Shown: positions 39,772-50,607, counted from the first letter of the stretch. The stretch: 64,000 nucleotides of DNA from Dokdonella sp. (GCF_019634775.1 NZ_JAHCAS010000002.1:620001-684000), one strand, 5' to 3'. Translations and numbers: made by a program. Notes: generated from the letters alone by a model not told the origin.

Positions 39772-40247
39772 ACCGAGCACCGATGACCCGCAAAGGGGCC
39801 GACCGCCTGCGTGCCGAACTCGAGCGCCTGAAGAGCGTGGAACGCCCGCGCATCATCGCCGCGATCGCCGAAGCGCGCGCGCATGGCGACCTCAAGGAGA
39901 ATGCGGAGTATCACGCCGCACGCGAGATGCAAGGGTTCACCGAGGGGCGCATCAACGAGCTCGAGGCGGCACTCAGCCATGCCGACGTGATCGATGTAGG
40001 CAAGCTCAACGCCGGTACGCGCATCGTGTTCGGCGCCACCGTCAGGCTGGCCGACGAGGACAGCGGTGAGGAAGTCACTTATCAGATCGTCGGCGACCTC
40101 GAAGCCGACATCAAGCTGCGGCTGATCTCGGTGTCGTCGCCGTTCGCGCGCGCGCTGATCGGCAAGAATGCCGGCGACAGCTTCGAGTTCACTGCACCGA
40201 ACGGCTCGCGTTGGTACGAGATCCTGTCCGTTCTCTACGAAGGCTGA
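39768..40247 (+). CDS. greA: Transcription elongation factor GreA
   Basis: Rescues backtracked RNA polymerase by stimulating transcript cleavage. 159 residues: an N-terminal coiled coil with the acidic tip ([29 protein letters not shown], about 36-64) and a C-terminal FKBP-like domain ([18 protein letters not shown]). ATG overlaps the carB stop. carB-greA is the common gammaproteobacterial order. Confidence 0.96.
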
Positions 40248-40261
40248 GCACGGCCCGCGCC

Positions 40262-41218
40262 GTGTCTGGACTCCTGTTCTTCCTGCCAACGCTGACCCGT
40301 TGCCGCATGATCCGCGGCCTGGGTGACGGCGTACTCGATCGCTGGCTTGCTCGCGGCGATGCCCTGACCCCGGCTGCTGCCGGGCGCCAGGCGCAGTGGC
40401 GGCATGCCTTCGACTGGCATGGTCATGACTGGCCAGTGGCCGCGCTGACCCGCCAGGCCGATGTCGGCGACGCGGCCGGCGCACACTGGCTGCGCGCCGA
40501 TCCAGCCCACGTGCGCGCCGACATGACCACGGCGCGCATGCTCGCCTGCGGTGCGCTCGGCCTTACGCCCGACGAGACGCAGCGCATCGCGCGCGACCTC
40601 AAGCCCCTGTTCGGCGATGCAGGGTTCCTGTTCGACGCGGCGACGACGGATCGTTGGTACCTGCGCGCGGAACCCGGCAGCGGGTTGCCCGATGGTGGCG
40701 ACCCCGACGAAGTGCTCGGTGACGATCTCAAGCTGCACCTTCCGGCCGGCGCCGCCGGCAAGCGCTGGCGCATGTTGTTCAACGAGGCGCAGGTGCTGCT
40801 GCACAACCACGTGGTCAACGTCGAACGCGAACGGCGCGGCGCGGTCGCCGTCAACGGCCTGTGGTTCTGGGGAGGCGGTGCCTTGCCCGAACGTGTGCGC
40901 AGTCACTGCGGCGAAGTGGTGACCCGCGATCCAGCGTTGCGCATGCTGGCCACGAGCGCCGGTGCATGTTGCCACGATCCGGATCCACAGGGGGGCGTGC
41001 ATGCGCTCGGCGCTGATTCGGACAAGACTTGGCTCATCGATCTCAATGATCTGCGTGACGAGACTCTCGAAACGCACTGGCTCGCCCCGGTCGATGCCGC
41101 GTTGCGGCGCGGTCGCCTGCGCCGCGTCGAACTCGCCTTCGTGTCGGGCGAGCGTATCGAAGTTCGGGCCGTCCATCGCTGGCGCTTCTGGCGACGCATG
41201 GCGCGGCATCCCGCATGA
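40262..41218 (+). CDS. rpfE: RpfE family protein
   Basis: 318 residues from GTG 40262 (MSGLLFFLPTL); a second in-frame choice is the ATG of MIRGLGDG (40307). The protein is W-, H- and R-rich (RWRMLFNEAQVLLHNHVVNVERE, VNGLWFWGGGALP) and overlaps recJ by four bases. Its position between greA and recJ, in a genome that carries the rpf cluster, identifies it as the Xanthomonas RpfE family, sometimes annotated as a phosphoglycerate-mutase-like regulatory protein. Its biochemical role is unknown to me; the gene name rests on context and general resemblance. Confidence 0.65.
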   Translation: MSGLLFFLPTLTRCRMIRGLGDGVLDRWLARGDALTPAAAGRQAQWRHAFDWHGHDWPVAALTRQADVGDAAGAHWLRADPAHVRADMTTARMLACGALGLTPDETQRIARDLKPLFGDAGFLFDAATTDRWYLRAEPGSGLPDGGDPDEVLGDDLKLHLPAGAAGKRWRMLFNEAQVLLHNHVVNVERERRGAVAVNGLWFWGGGALPERVRSHCGEVVTRDPALRMLATSAGACCHDPDPQGGVHALGADSDKTWLIDLNDLRDETLETHWLAPVDAALRRGRLRRVELAFVSGERIEVRAVHRWRFWRRMARHPA

Positions 41219-42942
41219 GGCCCATCGAAATCCGCCAACGGGAATCTGCAGGCGTTGTGGGTGGGTGGCCCGAGCATGTGCATCCAGTGCTGCACCGGGT
41301 CTATGCGCAGCGTGGCATCGTGGATCCGCGCGAGGTCGAGCATCGCCTTGGCGCGCTCGCATCGCCCGATCTTCTCGGCGGCATCGACACCGCCTGCGAC
41401 ATGCTGGAGCATGCAATCACGCACGAGCGCAGGATCACCATCGTTGGTGATTTCGACTGTGATGGCGCGACCGGGACGGCGGTCGCCGTGCGCGGCCTGC
41501 GCCTGCTCGGCGCGAAGCATGTCGATTTCCGCGTACCGAACCGAGTACTGCACGGCTACGGGCTCAGTCCAGCACTCGTCGCCACGCTCGATCCGCGCCC
41601 CGACCTTGTCGTTACCGTCGACAACGGCATAGCCAGCCATGCCGGCATCGATGCTGCGCGTGCACGCGGTATCGACGTGCTCGTCACGGACCATCACCTG
41701 CCCGCGGCGACGCTTCCGGCTGCGCGTGCGATCGTCAATCCGAACATCGATGGTGATGCGTTTCCGAGCAAGGCTCTGGCGGGCGTCGGCGTGATGTTCT
41801 GTCTGCTCATCGCCTTGCGTGCGCGCATGCGCGTGCGCAGGGCGTTTGCCGCCGGCGCAGAACCCGATCTGTCCGCGCTGCTCGATCTCGTTGCGCTCGG
41901 CACGGTGGCCGATCTCGTACCGCTCGATTTCAACAATCGCATCCTGGTCGAGGCTGGCTTGCGCCGCATCCGTTCGCGGCGCGCCTGTGCGGGCATACAG
42001 GCTTTGCTTGACGTAGCGGGGCGTGATCCGACTGGTGTCGTGGCCGCCGACTTGGGCTACGTGCTCGGACCGCGCATCAACGCGGCAGGTCGTCTCGAGG
42101 ACATGGCGATCGGCATCGAATGCCTGCTCAGCGACGATGTCCACGAGGCGCGCATCCTCGCCGCGCGGCTCTCGGCCATCAACGCCGAACGCCGGGACCT
42201 GCAGGACACCATGGTCGAACAGGGCGAGGCCGTGGTCGCGCGCTGGATCGCGCAACACGGGAGCGAGGCACTGCCATTCGGCGTCACCCTGTTCGATGAC
42301 GACTGGCATGCCGGCGTGGTCGGTCTGGTCGCCTCGAAGCTCAAGGAGCGCCTGCATCGCCCGGTGGTCGCCTGCGCACCGGCCGGGGATGGCAGTGACG
42401 AGGTGCGTGGCTCGGCGCGCTCGATCCGCGGCGTGCACGTGCGCGACCTGCTCGCCGAAGTCGATGCGCGCTGTCCGGGTCTGATCCGCCGCTTCGGTGG
42501 CCACGCGATGGCCGCGGGCCTGAGCCTCGCGCGGGCCGATGTCGCCCGTTTCGCCGCAGAGTTCGACGCGGTCGTGCGCGAACGCACGGCGCGTGAACTT
42601 TTCGATCCGGTCCTCTACAGCGATGGCGAACTCGAACCGGCCGACATCTGCCTCGAACTCGCGCAGCAGTTGCGCGCTGCGGGCCCGTGGGGGCAGGGCT
42701 TCGCCGAACCGCTGTTCGACAATGTCTTCGAACTCGACTCCTGGCGGATCGTCGGCGGCCGCCATTGGCGCCTCGACCTGCGCTTGCCTGGCTGCACCGG
42801 CGTCATCGAGGCGATCCTGTTCAACGCCGAGGCCGGTAGCGCACCGCCGCCGCGCTTCCGGGCCGCCTATCAACTCGACGTCAACGAATGGAATGGTCGC
42901 CAGCGCGTGCAACTCGTGGTGCGGCATCTGCAGGCGGCGTGA
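41215..42942 (+). CDS. recJ: Single-stranded-DNA-specific exonuclease RecJ
   Basis: 5'-3' exonuclease of the DHH family used in RecF-pathway recombination and repair. 575 residues. Metal-binding motifs VGDFDCDGATGTAVAV (about 79-94) and VTDHHLPAATLP (about 160), then the DHHA1 domain with GGHAMAAGLSLA (about 427). The ATG overlaps the rpfE stop. It is followed by a palindromic repeat and then prfB. Confidence 0.94.
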   Translation: MRPIEIRQRESAGVVGGWPEHVHPVLHRVYAQRGIVDPREVEHRLGALASPDLLGGIDTACDMLEHAITHERRITIVGDFDCDGATGTAVAVRGLRLLGAKHVDFRVPNRVLHGYGLSPALVATLDPRPDLVVTVDNGIASHAGIDAARARGIDVLVTDHHLPAATLPAARAIVNPNIDGDAFPSKALAGVGVMFCLLIALRARMRVRRAFAAGAEPDLSALLDLVALGTVADLVPLDFNNRILVEAGLRRIRSRRACAGIQALLDVAGRDPTGVVAADLGYVLGPRINAAGRLEDMAIGIECLLSDDVHEARILAARLSAINAERRDLQDTMVEQGEAVVARWIAQHGSEALPFGVTLFDDDWHAGVVGLVASKLKERLHRPVVACAPAGDGSDEVRGSARSIRGVHVRDLLAEVDARCPGLIRRFGGHAMAAGLSLARADVARFAAEFDAVVRERTARELFDPVLYSDGELEPADICLELAQQLRAAGPWGQGFAEPLFDNVFELDSWRIVGGRHWRLDLRLPGCTGVIEAILFNAEAGSAPPPRFRAAYQLDVNEWNGRQRVQLVVRHLQAA

Positions 42943-42976
42943 TGGCGAAGCCGATGACATACAGCGCGAAGTATTG

Positions 42977-43076
42977 GGGATGCCCTGATCAATCCCACAA
43001 TGGCGTCACCGTCCTGTGCGGGCGCAACGTCGAGCTGCGCCCGCACAGGACGGCCCCAACCTTTTGATTCCCAACG
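42977..43076. repeat. GATCA palindromic element, copy B, with 18-bp stem
   Basis: Starts GGGATGCCCTGATCA (42977-42991), continues ATCCCACAATGGCGTCA, then an 18-bp perfect stem (43009-43026 with 43036-43053, CCTGTGCGGGCGCA core) with a 9-base loop, then GCCCCAACCTTTTGATTCCC. Nearly every block is found again, partly inverted and spread out, at 63765-64000. It lies between recJ and prfB. Confidence 0.8.
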
Positions 43077-43195
43077 GCGGGGGGCGAGTCGAGCAGCGCG
43101 AACCGGCCGATGCAGACGGCGACCGGGTACAGCAGCGGCCACAGCAGCGCACCCTTACGGGCGTGATGCCGCCTGAGCGGGCGCACCGCATGATT

Positions 43196-43204
43196 TGCTA
43201 TCCT
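43196..43204 (+). promoter_or_regulatory. Extended -10 box upstream of prfB
   Basis: TGCTATCCT, a TG-extended -10 (TATCCT at 43199-43204), 33 bases before the prfB GTG. No clear -35. Confidence 0.35.
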
Positions 43205-43236
43205 TCGCGCCCTTTTTGCTGCAACGCAATGACACC

Positions 43237-44362
43237 GTGATCGAGACCAATCCGATTCAGGCGCGCATCGAAGATCTCAAGGATCGGGTGCTGTCGCTCA
43301 GGGGGTATCTTTGACTTCGATGCAAAGGCGGAACGCCTCGAGGAAGTCACCCGTGAACTCGAAAGCCCGACCGTCTGGGACGATCCGCCGCGCGCCCAGG
43401 AACTCGGCAAGGAGCGGGCGCGTCTCGAACGCATCGTCGTCGGCATCCGCTCGCTGACCGGCGGGCTCGGCGATGCCGCCGAGTTGCTCGAACTCGGCAT
43501 CGCCGAGAACGACGAGGCCACCGTGATCGGTGTGCGCAATGACGTCGAGCGGCTCGCCGGTCAGGTCGCCCAGCTCGAGTTCCAGCGCATGTTCTCCGGC
43601 AAGATGGATTCCGCGAACGCCTTCGTCGACATCCAGGCCGGTGCCGGCGGTACCGAGGCACAGGATTGGGCCGAGATGCTGTTGCGCATGTACCTGCGCT
43701 GGGCCGAGGGCAAGGGCTGGAAGACCGAACTGCTCGAAGCCTCTGCTGGCGAAGTGGCCGGCATCAAGAGTGCGACCTTCCGTGTCGAAGGTGACTACGC
43801 CTATGGCTGGCTGAAGACCGAGATCGGCGTGCACCGCCTGGTGCGCAAGTCGCCGTTCGATTCCGACAATCGCCGCCACACGAGTTTCACCTCGGTGTTC
43901 GTCTCGCCGGAAGTCGATGACGACATCGATATCGACATCAATCCAGCCGACCTCAAGACCGACGTCTATCGCTCATCCGGCGCCGGTGGCCAGCACGTCA
44001 ACAAGACCGAGTCGGCGGTGCGCATCACCCACGTGCCGAGTGGCGTCGTGGTCGCATGCCAGACCGAGCGTTCGCAGCATGCCAACCGCGACCGCGCGAT
44101 GAAGATGCTGCGCGCCAAGCTGTACGAGATCGAGATGCAGAAGCGCAACGCCGAGAAGGATGCGCTCGAGGCATCGAAATCCGACATCGGCTGGGGCAGC
44201 CAGATCCGCAACTACGTGCTCGACCAGTCGCGCATCAAGGACCTGCGCACCGGCATCGAACGCAGTGACACGCAGAAGGTGCTTGACGGCGACATCGATG
44301 AGTTCATCGAAGGCAGCTTGAAGGCCGGCCTCGAGGCCGGTGCCAAACGCGTCGATGCCTGA
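43237..44362 (+). CDS. prfB: Peptide chain release factor 2 (programmed +1 frameshift)
   Basis: RF2 ends translation at UGA and UAA. The reading frame begins GTG 43237 ([13 protein letters not shown]) and meets an in-frame TGA at 43312; translation shifts +1 at CTT-TGA-C to continue [12 protein letters not shown]. The shift site AGGGGGTATCTTTGAC is the known RF2 autoregulation signal, with its own Shine-Dalgarno-like AGGGGG. The full product is about 374 residues. The tripeptide SPF ([13 protein letters not shown]) and the GGQ loop ([13 protein letters not shown]) are both present. No strong ribosome site precedes the GTG. lysS follows. Confidence 0.94.
43300..43315 (+). promoter_or_regulatory. 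prfB programmed frameshift site
   Basis: AGGGGGTATCTTTGAC: internal Shine-Dalgarno, slippery CTT and in-frame TGA. When RF2 is scarce the ribosome slips +1, so RF2 controls its own amount. Confidence 0.95.
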
Positions 44363-44461
44363 ACCAGCCCATCCGGATGCTGCATGTGGCGGGATGATGA
44401 TCCCCACGCATGAGCAACCGACCCAGGCCATTGAAACTTACATCCTGGAACCGCGCCCGCC

Positions 44462-45973
44462 ATGACCGAGCCCGCCCCATCGCCGCCCGCTGACGAAAAC
44501 AGCCTCATTGCCGAGCGCCGCGCGAAACTGTCGGCGTTGCGCGCGAACGGGCAGGCCTTCCCGAACGACTTCCGCCGCGAAACCTATGCCGGCGACCTCC
44601 AAGCCGAGTTCGCCGATGCCGAGTCGTGGAACGCCGAGGCGCTCGAGGCGAGCGGCCGGCGTGTGCGGCTGGCTGGCCGCTTGATGGCCAAGCGCGTGAT
44701 GGGCAAGGCGAGTTTCGCCCAGATCCAGGACGAGTCGGGACGCATCCAGTTGTTTCTGCAGGGCAACGTCCTCGGCGACGCCTATGAGGCCTTCAAGGGT
44801 TGGGATGTCGGTGACATCATCGGTGTCGAAGGCGGGCTCACGCGCACGCGCACCGGCGAACTGTCGATCAGGGCCGATCACCTGCGCTTGCTGGTCAAGT
44901 CGCTGAGGCCGCTGCCTGACAAGTGGCATGGCCTGGCCGACGTCGAGCAGCGTTACCGTCATCGCTACGTCGACCTCATCGTCACCCCGGAGGTGCGTGA
45001 GGTATTCGTCCGACGTTCGAAGATCATCCGCGCGATCCGCTCTTGGCTCGACGCACGGCGCTTCCTCGAGGTCGAGACGCCGATGATGCATTACATCCCC
45101 GGCGGAGCGACCGCGCGGCCTTTCGTCACCCATCACAACGCACTCGATCTCGACCTTTACCTGCGCGTCGCGCCGGAGCTGTATCTCAAGCGTCTCGTCG
45201 TCGGCGGCCTCGAGCGCGTCTACGAGATCAACCGCAATTTCCGCAATGAGGGGGTGTCGACGCGGCACAACCCCGAGTTCACGATGCTCGAACTGTACGA
45301 GGCCTATGCCACCTACCACGAGGTCATGGATCTCACCGAGACATTGATCCGCGACGTCGCCGAGGAAGTCCTCGGTACCACCCGTATGACCTGGGAGGGC
45401 GCCGACATCGACCTCGGTCCGGCCTTCCGCCGCTGGCGCATGGACGAAGCGGTGCGCCACCACAATCCCGGGCTGTCCGTCGCCGACTGCACTGATCGCG
45501 AGGCTCTACAGCGCCATTGCGCGACGCTCGGTATTCGCGTCAAACCGTCCTGGGGCTGGGGCAAGCTCCTGCTCGAAGTGTTCGAGGCGACCGTCGAGCA
45601 CACCCTGGTGCAGCCGACCTTCATCACCGATCACCCGGTCGAGGTGTCACCCTTGGCACGGGCGAGCGACAGCGACCCCGGATTTACCGACCGCTTCGAG
45701 TTGTTCGTCAACGGCAAGGAGCTTGCCAACGGCTTTTCCGAGCTGAACGACCCGGAGGATCAGGCTGCGCGCTTCCGTGCCCAGGTCGACGCCAAGGCGG
45801 GCGGTGACGACGAGGCGATGCATTTCGACGCAGACTACATCCGCGCGCTCGAGGTCGGCTTGGCGCCGACCGGTGGCCTCGGCATCGGCATCGATCGCCT
45901 GGTCATGCTGCTGACCGGTTCCGACTCGATTCGCGACGTGCTGCTGTTCCCGTACATGCGACCGCAACCCTGA
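44462..45973 (+). CDS. lysS: Lysyl-tRNA synthetase (class II)
   Basis: 503 residues: an N-terminal OB-fold anticodon-binding domain ([29 protein letters not shown], about 62-90) and a class II catalytic core with motif 2 ([19 protein letters not shown], about 259) and motif 3 ([21 protein letters not shown], about 472). prfB-lysS order is the same as in E. coli and Xanthomonas. rpfG begins 135 bp downstream; that gap holds a GACAATTGTC palindrome (45998-46007) and a TGC-TAGCCT extended -10-like box (46028-46036). Confidence 0.95.
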   Translation: MTEPAPSPPADENSLIAERRAKLSALRANGQAFPNDFRRETYAGDLQAEFADAESWNAEALEASGRRVRLAGRLMAKRVMGKASFAQIQDESGRIQLFLQGNVLGDAYEAFKGWDVGDIIGVEGGLTRTRTGELSIRADHLRLLVKSLRPLPDKWHGLADVEQRYRHRYVDLIVTPEVREVFVRRSKIIRAIRSWLDARRFLEVETPMMHYIPGGATARPFVTHHNALDLDLYLRVAPELYLKRLVVGGLERVYEINRNFRNEGVSTRHNPEFTMLELYEAYATYHEVMDLTETLIRDVAEEVLGTTRMTWEGADIDLGPAFRRWRMDEAVRHHNPGLSVADCTDREALQRHCATLGIRVKPSWGWGKLLLEVFEATVEHTLVQPTFITDHPVEVSPLARASDSDPGFTDRFELFVNGKELANGFSELNDPEDQAARFRAQVDAKAGGDDEAMHFDADYIRALEVGLAPTGGLGIGIDRLVMLLTGSDSIRDVLLFPYMRPQP

Positions 45974-46108
45974 GCGTCGACCAGCGAGGAAATCGTAGAC
46001 AATTGTCATCTTGCCGTTCGGTCGTTGTGCTAGCCTCGACGCCGTTGTGGCCCAACCGGGGTGGAATCGGCACGGGGGAGGGGTACCCCTGCCGGCGGAG
46101 AGCACGTC

Positions 46109-47161
46109 GTGAATGTATTGATCGTCGACGACCAACCGTCCGCCCGGACGATGCTGCGGCACGTGATCGAGGGCATCGGCCCAGGTGTGCATGTATCGGA
46201 TTTCGGCAATCCGGTCGATGCCTTGCGCTGGTCGGAGAACAATACCCCCGACCTGCTCCTGCTGGACTACCGCATGCCCGAGATGGACGGGCTCGAGTTC
46301 GCACGCCGGTTCCGCCGCCCGCTCGTGCGGCGTGATGTTCCGATCGTCCTCATCAGTGTGGTCGGGGACGAGCCGGTGCGTCAGGCCGCGCTCGATGCTG
46401 GCGTCATCGACTTTCTGGTCAAGCCAGTGCGACCACGCGAACTGCGGTCGCGCTGCAAGAACCTGCTGCAGATGCGCCGCCAGGGCGAAACGGTCAAGGA
46501 GCGCGCCCGCTCACTCGAGCAGAAGGTCATCGAAGGGGTGCAGGACGTTGAGCAGCGCGAGCGCGAGATGCTGTTCCGCCTTGCCAAGGCCATCGAATAC
46601 CGCGATTTCGGTACCGGCGCACACCTGCTGCGCATGGCCCGCTACTCGGAACTGATAGCCGAGGAACTCGGCATGCCCGACGAGGAAGTGCGCATTCTCA
46701 CCCTCGCCGCACCGCTGCACGACATCGGCAAGATCGGCGTGCCTGATTCGATCCTGCTCAAGCGCGGCAGCCTTACCGACGAGGAAATGGCGGTCATGCG
46801 CAAGCATCCGCTGATCGGCTACGAGATCCTGCGCGACAGCCAGAGCCGCTTCATTCAGATCGGCGCGGAGATCGCCCTGCGCCATCACGAGCGCTGGGAC
46901 GGCAGCGGCTATCCGGACGGACTGCGCGGTGAGCAGATCCCGCTGAACGCGCGTATCGTGGCAATTGCCGATGTCTTTGACGCACTGACATCCGAGCGCC
47001 CATACAAACATGCCTGGAGCAACGAGGAGGCTTTCGCCTATCTCGAGGAGCACGCTGGCACATTTTTTGATAGAGCTTGTGTCAAGGTCCTGCTCGCCAA
47101 TACGGCGAGAGTGGCTGACATCCAGCAGGCCCGCCTGGAACCGCCTGGGCTGGGGCTCTGA
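46109..47161 (+). CDS. rpfG: Response regulator RpfG, cyclic-di-GMP phosphodiesterase
   Basis: 350 residues: a receiver domain with phospho-acceptor D53 ([13 protein letters not shown]) and an HD-GYP domain with HD at 204-205 ([12 protein letters not shown]) and GYP at 267-269 ([13 protein letters not shown]). In the DSF system RpfC phosphorylates RpfG, which then degrades cyclic-di-GMP and so switches on dispersal, virulence or enzyme secretion genes. The GTG at 46109 has GGAGAG upstream and gives the expected receiver N-terminus. rpfC follows after 32 bp with its own strong ribosome site. Confidence 0.94.
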   Translation: MNVLIVDDQPSARTMLRHVIEGIGPGVHVSDFGNPVDALRWSENNTPDLLLLDYRMPEMDGLEFARRFRRPLVRRDVPIVLISVVGDEPVRQAALDAGVIDFLVKPVRPRELRSRCKNLLQMRRQGETVKERARSLEQKVIEGVQDVEQREREMLFRLAKAIEYRDFGTGAHLLRMARYSELIAEELGMPDEEVRILTLAAPLHDIGKIGVPDSILLKRGSLTDEEMAVMRKHPLIGYEILRDSQSRFIQIGAEIALRHHERWDGSGYPDGLRGEQIPLNARIVAIADVFDALTSERPYKHAWSNEEAFAYLEEHAGTFFDRACVKVLLANTARVADIQQARLEPPGLGL

Positions 47162-47193
47162 GAAGATCCGGACGGGCCGCAGGAGGTGGCCGG

Positions 47194-49353
47194 ATGCAAT
47201 CGATGATCGAGCGGGCGTGGTCGCGTTTCGAGAAGCGGCCCGACAGCGAGCATGAGCAGGCGTTCGTGCGCCTGACCATCAATGCCGTGTTTCTCGTCTA
47301 CCTGCTCGGACTGGCTTCGGCCAAGGGTCTGACCGGTGACGTGCTGCCTTATGCGTTGCTGATTCTGGTCGTCGAGACCGTGGTCTGCCTCGGCATCCTC
47401 GCTCACATGCTCATCAATCCCGGCGTGTCGCATGTGCGGCGCTGGATCGGGATGGTGACCGACTATGCGGCGATGGGTGCGATGATGACCCTCGGCCCGG
47501 AGCTGGCGCCGATCTATGTCGTGATCCTCTGGGTCACGATCGGCAACGGGCTGCGCTATGGTCCGCACTATCTGTTCTCAGCCGTATCGTTGGGCGTGCT
47601 GTCGTTTCTCGGTGTCATTCTCGTCACGCCGTACTGGCAGCAGAATGGTGCCCTGGCTTGGGGCCTGCTCGGCGGCCTCGTCGCCATCCCGGCCTACCTG
47701 AATTCGCTGTTGCGCCAGTTGACCCGCGCAACCGGCGAGGCGCGGCGCGCGAACGAAGCGAAGAGCCTGTTCGTGGCCAACATGAGCCACGAATTCCGTA
47801 CGCCTCTGAACGGCATCGTCGGCATGTCGGAACTGCTTTCCACCACGCCGCTCTCCGAAGAACAACGCGAATGCGCCGAGGTCCTGCAGGCGTCGGCGCG
47901 GTCACTGCTGACCCTGGTCGAGGACGTGCTCGACATCTCGGCGATCGAAGCCGGCAAGCTGCACAGCCACGAGGTCGACTTCCGGCTGTCGGACCTCCTG
48001 CGCGGCATTCAGGTCATGCTTCAGCCGACCGCCACCGACAAAGGACTCGCATTCCACATCGGCGTCGGCGACGGCGTCGAGGATGAGCTGCACGGTGACG
48101 TCGACCACCTGCGGCAGATCCTCATCAACCTGCTCTCGAACGCTGTGAAGTTCACCGAACAGGGGCGCGTAGGTCTACATGTGACTCGCATCGGCACCCG
48201 TGGTGACGGCCGCATGCATCTGCGTTTTTCAGTGCAGGATACCGGCATCGGCATTCCCACCGAAGCGCAGGCGCGCATCTTCCACGCGTTCGAGCAAGCC
48301 GATCGCGGTCATGCGCGCCGTTTCGGCGGCACCGGCCTGGGCACGGCCATCGCCAAGTCGCTGACCGAGCTGCTCGGCGGCACCATCGCGTTCATCAGCA
48401 AGGAAGGCGAGGGCTCGCATTTCTGGGTCGATATCGCATTCGCCCGGGCCAGCACCTCGTTGCGTGCGCCGACCGGGATCGGCGCGCCGGCGGCGCCGAA
48501 CGTGATCGCCTTCGACGATCCGTTCGTGCGACATCGCGCACGTGTTCGGCCCATGAAGGTGATCATTGCAGATGACCAGCATGCCAACCTCACCGTGCTG
48601 TGTCGCCTGCTCGAAAAGGCCGGCCACCAGGCGCGCACAGTGCACAGCGGAGAGGACGTGCTCGCGGCACTCGAAGCTGAACACTTCGACTGCGTCATCA
48701 TCGACCTGCACATGCCAGGTACCAGCGGCATCGATACGATCAAGCAGGCCCGCATCATGGAGGCGGGGCGCGAGCGCACGCCCTTCATTGTTCTGAGTGC
48801 GGATGCGACCTCATCGGCACTGCGTTCGGCCGAGCGGGCAGGTGCTTTCGCCTACCTCACCAAGCCGGTGGTCATCGGGCGCCTGCTCGACACATTGGCC
48901 GACGTGGCTATCGCGGAGGAACCTTCCGAAACGATGGTTCGGCATGTCTCGAGCGTCGCAACCCCTGTGACCGGCGAGGCACCGCTGATTGCTGCTGAGG
49001 TACTGGGTGAGCTCAGGGAACTGAACCTCGGCGATGAGTTCATCGCGCTGTTCATCGATGAATGCCTGCACGATTCAACCAAATGCATCGCCGATCTCGA
49101 GCGCGCCGCGCAGTCGTCGCAGTGGGACTCCTTCAGGGACCTCTGCCATGCGCTCAAGGGCGTGGCGAGCAATATGGGAGCCATGCGGCTTGCTGAAGTG
49201 GCTTCACGCCTGATGCGGCAAGGGAATGCGGAGCTGGCAGCGGGGTGGACGTCGCGACTTGCGGAGCTGGTCAGCGAACTCGGCAAGGCACGCCTTGCCC
49301 TGAAGACATCGCTCCCACGGGATCGCAACCAGGCCGGACCGGACCGCCGCTGA
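47194..49353 (+). CDS. rpfC: DSF sensor hybrid histidine kinase RpfC
   Basis: 719 residues: an N-terminal sensor with about five membrane helices (residues 28-170), a HisKA domain with H199 ([14 protein letters not shown]), an ATPase domain ([29 protein letters not shown]), a receiver domain with D504 ([12 protein letters not shown]) and a C-terminal HPt domain with H652 ([13 protein letters not shown]). These sites are near the Xanthomonas RpfC ones (H198 there). It detects the diffusible fatty-acid signal DSF and passes phosphate to RpfG. AGGAGGT lies six bases before the ATG. It converges with rpfF, 29 bp away. Confidence 0.93.
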   Translation: MQSMIERAWSRFEKRPDSEHEQAFVRLTINAVFLVYLLGLASAKGLTGDVLPYALLILVVETVVCLGILAHMLINPGVSHVRRWIGMVTDYAAMGAMMTLGPELAPIYVVILWVTIGNGLRYGPHYLFSAVSLGVLSFLGVILVTPYWQQNGALAWGLLGGLVAIPAYLNSLLRQLTRATGEARRANEAKSLFVANMSHEFRTPLNGIVGMSELLSTTPLSEEQRECAEVLQASARSLLTLVEDVLDISAIEAGKLHSHEVDFRLSDLLRGIQVMLQPTATDKGLAFHIGVGDGVEDELHGDVDHLRQILINLLSNAVKFTEQGRVGLHVTRIGTRGDGRMHLRFSVQDTGIGIPTEAQARIFHAFEQADRGHARRFGGTGLGTAIAKSLTELLGGTIAFISKEGEGSHFWVDIAFARASTSLRAPTGIGAPAAPNVIAFDDPFVRHRARVRPMKVIIADDQHANLTVLCRLLEKAGHQARTVHSGEDVLAALEAEHFDCVIIDLHMPGTSGIDTIKQARIMEAGRERTPFIVLSADATSSALRSAERAGAFAYLTKPVVIGRLLDTLADVAIAEEPSETMVRHVSSVATPVTGEAPLIAAEVLGELRELNLGDEFIALFIDECLHDSTKCIADLERAAQSSQWDSFRDLCHALKGVASNMGAMRLAEVASRLMRQGNAELAAGWTSRLAELVSELGKARLALKTSLPRDRNQAGPDRR

Positions 49354-49382
49354 TTCGTTCCGACCTGTTGCGTAGCCCGTCC

Positions 49383-50306
49383 TCAGCCGACTTGGCGAAC
49401 AGCTGCGGTTGTCGGTTTCGCTGGAACCTCGTGCAGCGGCCGCTTTTCCTGCGCACGTACAAGCCGCTCCATCGTACGCAGCGACTTCTCGCCGAGTCGC
49501 ATGGCCGTGTCGACCCAAATCTCGGTGATCTGCATCAGTTCGGCAAGACTTATCGGCTGCGCGATTTCGCGCACGCGGTTCATCGCTGCGCGCGCATGGC
49601 CGATGCGCTGGTTGCGGCGGATCAGGTCGTGGACGGCCTGCACGCCATCGCCACGCGGAACGAGCACGTCGACGATGCCGGCCCGGTGCAACTCGTTGCT
49701 CGAGTAGATCGCGCCGTTCAACATCATCTCCTCGGCATATTTCGGGCTCACACGCTTGCACAGGAAGGAGTACGCGCCCATCCCGGGGAACAGGTCGAAC
49801 AGCACCTCGGGGAAGCCCATGCTGGTGCCTTCCTCCGCGATGATGGTCTGGCACGACAGGGCGGCTTCGAAACCACCGCCGAGGGCATCGCCCTGTACCA
49901 GGGCGATCGAATGCGCATTGCGGTTGAGATGTGCGTGGAACGCGTAGACGCCCTCCACGCACTGGCGTGCATAGGCCAGCAGGTGTTCGCGGTTGCGCTC
50001 CCGGATCAGGCGGCAGAACAGGTCGAGGTCGCCACCGAGATTGAACACGTCGGCATCCGAGGCGAGCACGATGTGGGCCAGTCGGCTGTCGGCATGCGTT
50101 GCGCCTGCAGTCAACTTGTCGGCAGTGCGTTTCTGGAACTCGCGGATTTCCTTGATCAGCCATGGCGAGAAACAGGCGCGGTATCCCGGCTGCTTGGGGA
50201 AGTGGCGCGCGTGCATGAAGCACCAATGTGTATTGGTCTGCGGATCTTCCTGCGTGCGCAGCAAGTGGAAGTCGCAGTCACGACGGAGCGGTTCGACGGC
50301 GGTCAT
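49383..50306 (-). CDS. rpfF: DSF synthase RpfF
   Basis: Crotonase-fold enzyme that makes the cis-2-unsaturated fatty acid signal DSF from acyl-ACP. 307 residues, strongly similar from memory to Xanthomonas RpfF: LASDADVFNLGGDLDLFC, ALGGGFEAALSCQTIIAEEG with E147, and GFPEVLFDLFPGMGAYSF with E167, which correspond to the two catalytic glutamates. The C-terminal TEIWVDTAMRLGEKSLRTM is also shared. The ATG at 50306 has AGAGGGTG upstream; the open frame continues to 51005 without homology. A PilZ gene in the opposite direction lies between it and rpfB, so rpfF must have its own promoter, unlike the usual rpfB-rpfF pair. Confidence 0.93.
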   Translation of the reverse strand: MTAVEPLRRDCDFHLLRTQEDPQTNTHWCFMHARHFPKQPGYRACFSPWLIKEIREFQKRTADKLTAGATHADSRLAHIVLASDADVFNLGGDLDLFCRLIRERNREHLLAYARQCVEGVYAFHAHLNRNAHSIALVQGDALGGGFEAALSCQTIIAEEGTSMGFPEVLFDLFPGMGAYSFLCKRVSPKYAEEMMLNGAIYSSNELHRAGIVDVLVPRGDGVQAVHDLIRRNQRIGHARAAMNRVREIAQPISLAELMQITEIWVDTAMRLGEKSLRTMERLVRAQEKRPLHEVPAKPTTAAVRQVG

Positions 50307-50607
50307 GGGGGCACCCTCTATGCAACGGCACCGCCAAACCGGATCGCGCGATCTGCGCGGCACATTTCGGCATGAATTATGCATCCCCTCGTGGGGGATG
50401 CACGCGATCGCGACCAGTTTAGTCCAAACGTGACATTCCGCTGGGTGCCGGCATTCCGGAAAGTGTGATCTCGCGCGCAGTTTCGGTGACTGTGTGGTCA
50501 CGGAATCCGCGTCAGTCATGTTCGCTGCCAAAGGCCGGCCCATGCCGGACACGAGTCCAGTCGTGTCTGTGGCAAAGTCGGTCGGGAATGGCGAGGAGAA
50601 AAAAGCG
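50307..50607. promoter_or_regulatory. Divergent regulatory region between rpfF and the PilZ gene
   Basis: A 301-bp gap from which rpfF (minus) and the PilZ gene (plus) are both read. It contains a perfect 9-bp inverted repeat, TGCATCCCC / GGGGATGCA (50380-50388, 50394-50402), about 75 bp upstream of the rpfF start. I do not see a convincing -35/-10 pair or a full CRP/Clp site. Confidence 0.4.

Noticed and set aside
43312..43314. TGA inside prfB as a sign of a pseudogene
   Set aside because: It is part of the known RF2 programmed frameshift signal, and the downstream frame is intact with GGQ and SPF motifs.
50307..50607. CRP/Clp binding site upstream of rpfF
   Set aside because: Partial TGTG and TCAC pieces are present but no pair with the right spacing.
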